NCBI RefSeq assembly: GCF_900239945.1
Contig: NZ_LT993738.1
Span: forward strand, 930,001-994,000
DNA length: 64,000 nucleotides
Direction of reading: 5' to 3'
Source: Chlamydia serpentis
Lineage (GTDB): Bacteria > Chlamydiota > Chlamydiia > Chlamydiales > Chlamydiaceae
This document shows, piece after piece, positions 58,023-64,000 of this stretch (positions are counted from its first letter, which is position 1; the number at the start of each line of letters is the position of its first letter). A program made the position numbers and the translations under genes. Below the pieces are notes generated by a model. That model worked only from the letters and a program-made list of their open reading frames with translations. It ran no database searches and was not told where the DNA came from.

Positions 58023-61000
58023 TTACGAAGCTTTTACTAAGAGACCCCTTTCTATAGACTCGATAACTTCTTTGACTAAAAGTTCAGGAGTCGGAGATAG
58101 AGCATAGGGGAGTGTCTTCTTTGTTTGTTCAGATTTACTAAGGCATTTTTGGATATACAAAGCATTGGGAGTTCCTTTGATGCTGGAAATGCTATGCTGT
58201 AGAGCAAATAGGCGTACTTGGGCCAAGGCAAAAAGCCAGGAGACTTCTTGAGGTTGGGGACCAAAGCGATCGCGCATTTCTTCTTGTATTGCGGCGAGCT
58301 CTTCATCATCTTCAGCATTGCCAATCTTTTGGTAAAATTCAATCCGCATCGATGCTGTCTCGATGTAAGTATCCGGAATACGCGAATTGTAGGGAAACTC
58401 TATCTTTACATCGTCATTAAATAGCAAAGGTGAAGTGTGCTTTTTCAAAGCTACAATAGCTTTTTTTAATAACTTACAATAGAGATTAAATCCTATAGCT
58501 CCTATATGCCCAGATTGATCTGTCCCTAGAATATTTCCGGCACCACGGATCTCCAAATCATGAAGAGCTATTTTCATCCCCCCACCATATTCTTGCTTAT
58601 TTAAAGCGGCAAGTCGCTTAGCCGCTTGTCCCGATAATCTATCTAGATGAGAAACTAGAAAATAACAGTATGCCTTTTTATTCCAACGTCCCACACGTCC
58701 TTTCATTTGATACAGATCAGCCATTCCAAACTTATCCGCATGGTCTATCAAGATGGTGTTGGCATTAGGAATGTCAATACCGTTTTCTATTAATGCAGTT
58801 GCGACTAAGATATTGGTCTGTTGATTTTTGAATTTTGTAAAGATATTAGATAGATCTTCTGCAGCCATCTGACCATGGGCAACACCAATTCGAGCTTCAG
58901 GAATAAGATTACGGATTGTTTCAGCAAGAGTAAAAATACTCTCAATGCGATTGTGAATCACATAGGCTTGTCCTCCCCGAAGAAGCTCGTGCCTTAAAGC
59001 AGCGGTTAATGTCTCGTTGTTATGTTCCATGACAAAAGTACTTACAGGCAACCGATCCAAGGGAGGCATAGCAATCACAGATAAATCTCGAGCTCCAGAT
59101 AAAGACATGTGTAATGTTCGTGGGATAGGAGTTGCCGATACTGTAAGACAATCTATAGTAGGATAGCGTTCTTTAAGACTATCTTTAACCTTGACTCCAA
59201 AACGTTGTTCTTCGTCAATAATTAATAAACCGGGGTTTTTAAATTCCAAATTTTTGTTAATCAGCTTATGAGTCCCAATGATAATGTCAATTTGTCCCGA
59301 TGCCATTTTTTCAAAGATCATTTTCTGTGCTTTGGGTTGGGAAAAGCGAGAGAGCATGGTAATTTCTATCGGTAACCCAGCCATTCTTTGTTTAAAGGTC
59401 TCGTAATGTTGCGTTGCCAAGATTGTTGTAGGAACCATAACAATAACTTGACGATGACCATCACAAACTGCTTTTACAGCAGCTCTCATAATTACCTCGG
59501 TTTTCCCAAAGCCAGCATCCCCGCAAATCAATCTATCCATGAGCTTAGGGGACATCATATCATTATAAATTTCTTCAATAGCTTTTAATTGATCGGGAGT
59601 CTCTTCATAAGGAAAAGTTTCGGCAAACTTGATCACCGCTGCTCCATGAGGCGGATAAATAAAGGCGGGAATTGTCGAACGTTGAGCTTCTAATTGTAGA
59701 AGCTTTTCTGCGTAAACGATCAAAGATTTTTCTGTGAGGTCTCGAGAGCGTTTCCATTTCGAACTATTCAAATGATGAAGATCTACAGATTTATCAGAAG
59801 CACCTACATAACGTGAAATCAAATATGCTTGATTCGAAGGAACATAAAGTCTAGCTTTGTCCGCGTACTCTAGAACAAGATAGTCTGTTTCAATATTGAG
59901 ATGATTAGGTTTTTTTTCTACTCCAACAAACTTGCCAATTCCATTATGGAGATGAACAACAGTTTCACCTGGTATCGGAACAAAAACTTCTTCAGTAGTA
60001 ACTGAAAAGTGAGAGCGTTGCTTCTGTCTCCGTAGTACTTTTGTAGAAGCAAACTCGGATAGAGAAATTGCTGCAAAAGCTTCGTTTACTAATGCAAAAC
60101 TCGATGTCAAATTTCCTGTTTGTTCATAGATCTCAATATCAGCTCTACTAATAGTTTCTGCTAAAGTTCGCGCCTCCTTTAAAGATTTAGTTTTTGTACT
60201 GTAAATTGCTATTTTTAATGGTTTCCCATGGGGCGGAATATATTCTTGGATATTTTTTAAAAAGGTCAGTAGAGGATTACTCGCATCCTGAACGATGTGT
60301 GTCGGGTAAATTATAGGAAGAGACTCGCGATATGCTTCTATATTTTGGTGGAATGCTTCGATCACTACTCGATTTTCTTTCAGAATTTTTACATTAGGGA
60401 AAGGAGCTTCAGAGAAATAGACTTGACGAGACGTTGCAATGCGATCATATAGATATCCTATAGAGAAAAATCTATCTGGAAGAGAAGAAAGTGTTCCAGA
60501 AATATCAGCAAAATCGTCTTCTAAAATCTCTAGGTTATCAAATAGATAGAGAGGAGGAGATCTAAAATAGTCTAACAGAGAGTGAGAATACTTTGCTTCT
60601 CCAGACTCCTCTAGATAAGCTGGAGAGATAGAAATTTTTGAGACTTTTCCTGTAGATAACTGGTCAGAAGGATTGTAAGACCTGATAGAGATAATCTTTT
60701 CTCCCCAAAATTCTATGCGAAAAGGCTCGGGAGAGGATAAAGGAAAAATATCAATAATGCCCCCACGATGAGAAAACTCTCCTTTTTCACTAGTTAGCGT
60801 TGTGTGAGAGTATCCTAAATTCCTACATAGTTCTATAGAAGTTTCTGGATCTAAAATATCTCCAACTTGAAGTTCAAGATGTTGTTGGCTTGTTGCTTTT
60901 GGGGAACGGGTTTTCTCTAAAAGAGCTTTCAATGTAGTTATACAGAATATCGGAGTATCTTCCTGACTCAGTTCATACAGGACCTTATCTCGCTTCCCCA

Positions 61001-61280
61001 CTGCATCTATATTTACTAATTTTAGAGAAAGATCAATTTCGGAAGCTGGAAATTCTATAGGAGGTTTCTCTAAAAATGACTTTAAATTTTCGAAGAGATC
61101 ATCGAGACGCCTTGGCGTCGTAATCATAATTATAGAACGACGGCTGTCTCGAAACATCTTGGATGCAAGAAATGCTGTGGCTCCTAGATGAATATTTTCT
61201 AGTAGTAAGGGAAGAGATCCCCCATTGAATTCTTTGGAAATAGAAAAATCTAAATTAACTGGGTTGAAATCCATTGCCAT
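58023..61280 (-). CDS. mfd: Mfd, transcription-repair coupling factor
   Basis: Removes RNA polymerase stalled at lesions and recruits nucleotide excision repair. 1085 aa, near the usual size. A UvrB-homology module occupies the N-terminal third, then an RNA polymerase-interacting domain near 430-500 ([14 protein letters not shown]), the translocase with Walker A GDAGFGKT at 587-594 and DEEQRFGVK, and a C-terminal TRCF domain. The start lies 31 nt inside alaS; a second ATG two codons later is also possible. Confidence 0.96.
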   Translation of the reverse strand: MAMDFNPVNLDFSISKEFNGGSLPLLLENIHLGATAFLASKMFRDSRRSIIMITTPRRLDDLFENLKSFLEKPPIEFPASEIDLSLKLVNIDAVGKRDKVLYELSQEDTPIFCITTLKALLEKTRSPKATSQQHLELQVGDILDPETSIELCRNLGYSHTTLTSEKGEFSHRGGIIDIFPLSSPEPFRIEFWGEKIISIRSYNPSDQLSTGKVSKISISPAYLEESGEAKYSHSLLDYFRSPPLYLFDNLEILEDDFADISGTLSSLPDRFFSIGYLYDRIATSRQVYFSEAPFPNVKILKENRVVIEAFHQNIEAYRESLPIIYPTHIVQDASNPLLTFLKNIQEYIPPHGKPLKIAIYSTKTKSLKEARTLAETISRADIEIYEQTGNLTSSFALVNEAFAAISLSEFASTKVLRRQKQRSHFSVTTEEVFVPIPGETVVHLHNGIGKFVGVEKKPNHLNIETDYLVLEYADKARLYVPSNQAYLISRYVGASDKSVDLHHLNSSKWKRSRDLTEKSLIVYAEKLLQLEAQRSTIPAFIYPPHGAAVIKFAETFPYEETPDQLKAIEEIYNDMMSPKLMDRLICGDAGFGKTEVIMRAAVKAVCDGHRQVIVMVPTTILATQHYETFKQRMAGLPIEITMLSRFSQPKAQKMIFEKMASGQIDIIIGTHKLINKNLEFKNPGLLIIDEEQRFGVKVKDSLKERYPTIDCLTVSATPIPRTLHMSLSGARDLSVIAMPPLDRLPVSTFVMEHNNETLTAALRHELLRGGQAYVIHNRIESIFTLAETIRNLIPEARIGVAHGQMAAEDLSNIFTKFKNQQTNILVATALIENGIDIPNANTILIDHADKFGMADLYQMKGRVGRWNKKAYCYFLVSHLDRLSGQAAKRLAALNKQEYGGGMKIALHDLEIRGAGNILGTDQSGHIGAIGFNLYCKLLKKAIVALKKHTSPLLFNDDVKIEFPYNSRIPDTYIETASMRIEFYQKIGNAEDDEELAAIQEEMRDRFGPQPQEVSWLFALAQVRLFALQHSISSIKGTPNALYIQKCLSKSEQTKKTLPYALSPTPELLVKEVIESIERGLLVKAS

Positions 61281-63868
61281 AAAGTTTCGTTTAATACTTC
61301 TATTGTTGGGAGTGTGGGAGCACTACCTTGAGCAGACTGATCCTTGCCTCCCCAACGGCCACCGCAAGGAGTAAGGACTGTTTTCAATAAATCCTGAGCA
61401 TGGACTCCCTGTGTAATAAGGTCATTAGAAACTCGGGATAGTATAATATATTTTCCATTTTTCTCTGTCGTCCATAGAGAAACTAATTTTTCAGGTATCT
61501 TCTGATGTAAGCACTGCGCATACTGTTGCAAACGATGATTCTCATTTTCCTCTAGATGATGCACAAGGTAAGTAATTCCCTGACGTTGATGACAATTATT
61601 GATCAGCTTATCTAATTTAGTGTAGATCAAAGTACTTTCTAGTTCAGTTAAAAGTTTTTGTTGTTGTTTACGCTCTCCTAAGGTTGCACTTAGTTTAGTT
61701 AAAATCTGATCTTTAGGGACTTGTAATAATACAGCGATCTCTTCTAACAATTGACTTTCTTCATGTACTGCTGACTCAGCTTCTTCTCCAGTAATTGCTT
61801 CAATACGTCTAATGCCCATGGCTATCGCATGCTCTTTAACAATACGGAAGAAACCAATATTTCCTGTTGCTTCTGTATGAGTTCCTCCGCAAAGCTCATG
61901 AGAATGACCTACAGAAACGATGCGGACAACATCACTATATTTATCCCCAAAGAATTGTTTGATTTCAGAGGAATTCATTACGTCAGAATAAAGGGACTCA
62001 CGAATATTTACAGAATAATTATCACGGATGCTTGCGTTGACTAGAGTCTCAATAGATATAAGATCATCTTGAGAAATTGCTTCAGGATGAGTAACGTCTA
62101 AACGGATTTTTGTATCGTCAACATAAGAGCCTGCTTGACGGATATGATCACCTAGAGTTATTTCCAAAGCTTTATGCAATAGGTGACAAGCAGTGTGATT
62201 GTTAGCGATTTTTTTTCTACGAGCACAATTTACCTGGGCAGTAACAGCAGCTTCTACACTTAAAGTTCCTTGAGAAACTTTTCCGTAATGTACGATTAAA
62301 CCAGCCTTGGGGGATGCTGTATGTGTAACAATAAACGTGCCCTCACTACAAAAAATTTCTCCAGAATCGCCTATTTGCCCTCCTTTTTCTGCATAAAAAG
62401 GAGAGGTTTTTAAAACGATAGCGCCTTCTTCCTCCTCTTGGAGTAAAGAAACTAGGTTGTTCTTAGAAATGATTGCCTCAATAAAGGTATCACACGAGAG
62501 ATTATCATAACCTATAAATTCTGAAGTTAAATCTAGTTCGTTATAGACGGATTCAGAATTTTCTACAGACTTAGCAACACTTTTTCTAGAACGTTCTTTA
62601 GCTTCTTTTTCCAATTCATGGAATGTATCCATGTCAACACTATAGTCGTAGTCTTTAGCTAATAAAGCAATTTCATCAATAGGCATACCGTAGGTATCTT
62701 TGAGTTTAAAGGCATCTTCCCCAGATATACAGGAGGAAGAAAATGAGCTTTTCAAAACCTGCTGCAAGAGGTTCCCTCCACGATCTAAAGTTTTGAAAAA
62801 GGTCTCTTCTTCTAAGGTAATCACTTTTTGAATCTGAGATAATGAATTTTTTAACTCTGGATAGGCCCCCCCCATAAGATCTACTAATACAGGAACAATC
62901 TCTGCCAAAAAGGGAGCATTAAAACCCAGACGTCGTCCGTAGTTTACAGATCTTCTTAAAATTTTTCTTAATACATAGCCTCGCTCAGTATTTCCTGGAA
63001 GCAAACCATCAGCAATAGCAAAAGATAAAGAGCGCGTGTGATCTGCAATCACTCGAAAAGGCGCACCACTATCATCCGGGTGATAGATTTTCCTAGATAG
63101 TTTTTCTACTCGAGCAATCAATTCTCGTAATACATCAGTTTCGAAAACAGTATTCGTTCCGGCAATTAAAGATACAAGTCTTTCAAGACCTGCTCCCGTA
63201 TCTACGTGTTTACTAGGCAAAGCGAGTAAAGAACCTTCGCTTGTGCGATTGAATTCCATAAACACTAGGTTCCAATACTCTAGGAAACGCTCTCCTTCAG
63301 TATCTTGAAGAGGAGATGATGCTTTCCCAAAGGTTGGGCCGCGGTCAAAGAGAAGTTCTGAACAATAGCCACATGGGCCGGTGTTCGCCATGCTCCAAAA
63401 ATTATCTTTATCTGTAAGACGAAAAATACGGTCTGTAGGAAGATACTTTTCCCAAAGAGTAAACGCCTCATCGTCTTTTTCATGCACTGTAGCATAAATT
63501 CTTTCGGAATTAAAGTTGAAAACGGATAGAGAAACTTCCCAAGCAAAGGCAATAGCTTCGCTTTTGAAGTAGTCCCCAAAAGAAAAGTTGCCTAACATCT
63601 CAAAGAACGTGAGGTGTCTTGAAGTATGACCGACATTATCTAGGTCATTGTGTTTTCCTCCAGCACGAATGCATTTTTGTGATGTTGTAGCTCGAGAGTA
63701 GCTTACCTTTTCTTTATTTAAGAAGATGTCCTTAAATTGGTTCATGCCTGCATTGGTAAAAAGGATGGAGGAATCATTGTGGGGAAATACTGGAGAAGAG
63801 GGAAGAATAGTATGATGGCGATTAGCATAAAATTTTAAAAAATTAGAGCGGATAGTATTGCTTAACAT
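61250..63868 (-). CDS. alaS: Alanyl-tRNA synthetase
   Basis: Charges tRNA-Ala and edits Ser and Gly. 872 aa, the full family length. Class II motif 1 lies in [13 protein letters not shown]. The editing-domain zinc ligands are His558, His562 (HTACH), Cys660 and His664 (CGGTH), equivalent to E. coli 564, 568, 666 and 670. The C-Ala domain follows. A weak AAGAG site precedes the ATG. It is the first gene of the alaS-mfd-hemENG group; the 3' end overlaps mfd by 31 nt. Confidence 0.97.
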   Translation of the reverse strand: MLSNTIRSNFLKFYANRHHTILPSSPVFPHNDSSILFTNAGMNQFKDIFLNKEKVSYSRATTSQKCIRAGGKHNDLDNVGHTSRHLTFFEMLGNFSFGDYFKSEAIAFAWEVSLSVFNFNSERIYATVHEKDDEAFTLWEKYLPTDRIFRLTDKDNFWSMANTGPCGYCSELLFDRGPTFGKASSPLQDTEGERFLEYWNLVFMEFNRTSEGSLLALPSKHVDTGAGLERLVSLIAGTNTVFETDVLRELIARVEKLSRKIYHPDDSGAPFRVIADHTRSLSFAIADGLLPGNTERGYVLRKILRRSVNYGRRLGFNAPFLAEIVPVLVDLMGGAYPELKNSLSQIQKVITLEEETFFKTLDRGGNLLQQVLKSSFSSSCISGEDAFKLKDTYGMPIDEIALLAKDYDYSVDMDTFHELEKEAKERSRKSVAKSVENSESVYNELDLTSEFIGYDNLSCDTFIEAIISKNNLVSLLQEEEEGAIVLKTSPFYAEKGGQIGDSGEIFCSEGTFIVTHTASPKAGLIVHYGKVSQGTLSVEAAVTAQVNCARRKKIANNHTACHLLHKALEITLGDHIRQAGSYVDDTKIRLDVTHPEAISQDDLISIETLVNASIRDNYSVNIRESLYSDVMNSSEIKQFFGDKYSDVVRIVSVGHSHELCGGTHTEATGNIGFFRIVKEHAIAMGIRRIEAITGEEAESAVHEESQLLEEIAVLLQVPKDQILTKLSATLGERKQQQKLLTELESTLIYTKLDKLINNCHQRQGITYLVHHLEENENHRLQQYAQCLHQKIPEKLVSLWTTEKNGKYIILSRVSNDLITQGVHAQDLLKTVLTPCGGRWGGKDQSAQGSAPTLPTIEVLNETLWQWISTQLI

Positions 63869-64000
63869 GAAAAAAAACTCTTAATGAAAACGATTTTTCA
63901 GATTCTTGAGCATTATAGGAGAGTTCTTTATTTTCGTCTCTATCCCTAATTTTGAGTTGAAAATACTTTATTGATGTGAGTGATCTGTGCTTAGGACTGG
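63869..64000. other. Upstream region of alaS at the window edge
   Basis: 132 nt that should contain the alaS promoter. I see no gene or distinct structure; the sequence stops at the window end. Confidence 0.4.

Overview
The window comes from a chlamydial chromosome, most likely Chlamydia pneumoniae or a very close relative. The evidence is an unlinked-looking single rRNA operon with chlamydial 16S sequence, the Hc1 histone-like gene hctA, a PorB porin, two adjacent DUF582 proteins, a SET-domain protein, and the gene order clpX-clpP-tig / SNF2-mreB-pckG that I recall from C. pneumoniae. The species call rests on recognition, not on a search. Gene density is high, with many 4-nt overlaps, and I see no insertion sequence, prophage or CRISPR array.

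Layout. 1-3090 (minus): tig-clpP-clpX proteostasis operon, clpX cut by the window edge. 3124-3195: tRNA-Gly. 3376-9786 (plus): SNF2 helicase, mreB and pckG, nearly abutting. 9905-13387 (plus): two paralogous DUF582 proteins. 13384-20216 (minus): porB, then a tight operon of a remnant flagellar/type III export set (fliF, fliH, fliI, a FliJ-like gene) followed by a sugar-nucleotide pyrophosphorylase gene and gpsA. 20528-23150 (minus): gpmA with NifS-like and NifU-like proteins that have lost catalytic residues. 23304-26303: pseudouridine synthase, a membrane-anchored unknown, birA and rodA. 26300-30378 (minus): serS, a VIT-like metal transporter and a P1B-4-type metal ATPase. 30422-33348 (plus): ribD-ribBA-ribH. 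33413-37643: a secreted unknown and a lipoprotein flanking a perfect palindrome, then a sodium:alanine symporter and a PEBP-family protein. 37647-41683 (minus): SET methyltransferase, a metallo-hydrolase, ftsK and tRNA-His. 41684-47241 (plus): rRNA operon with long complementary flanks around 16S and 23S and a strong terminator. 47800-51482 (minus): nqrF, yajC, rlmD-like gene and hctA. 51890-54349 (plus): large helical-repeat protein. 54338-63868 (minus): alaS-mfd-hemE-hemN-hemG.

How it fits together. The genes serve an obligate intracellular life cycle: division without FtsZ (mreB, rodA, ftsK), chromatin compaction (hctA, with a SET enzyme known in C. pneumoniae to act on Hc1), predicted host-directed effectors (DUF582 pair), sodium-linked energetics (nqrF, symporter), cofactor synthesis (rib, hem, birA) and metal homeostasis (ATPase plus VIT protein). 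The most interesting signals are a FliF protein that ends in a FliG-like segment, a NifS/NifU pair lacking the PLP lysine, catalytic cysteine and scaffold cysteines, a SPC/HEGST metal ATPase beside a VIT protein, the rRNA processing stems, a perfect 30-bp palindrome and a tiny very basic ORF beside hctA.
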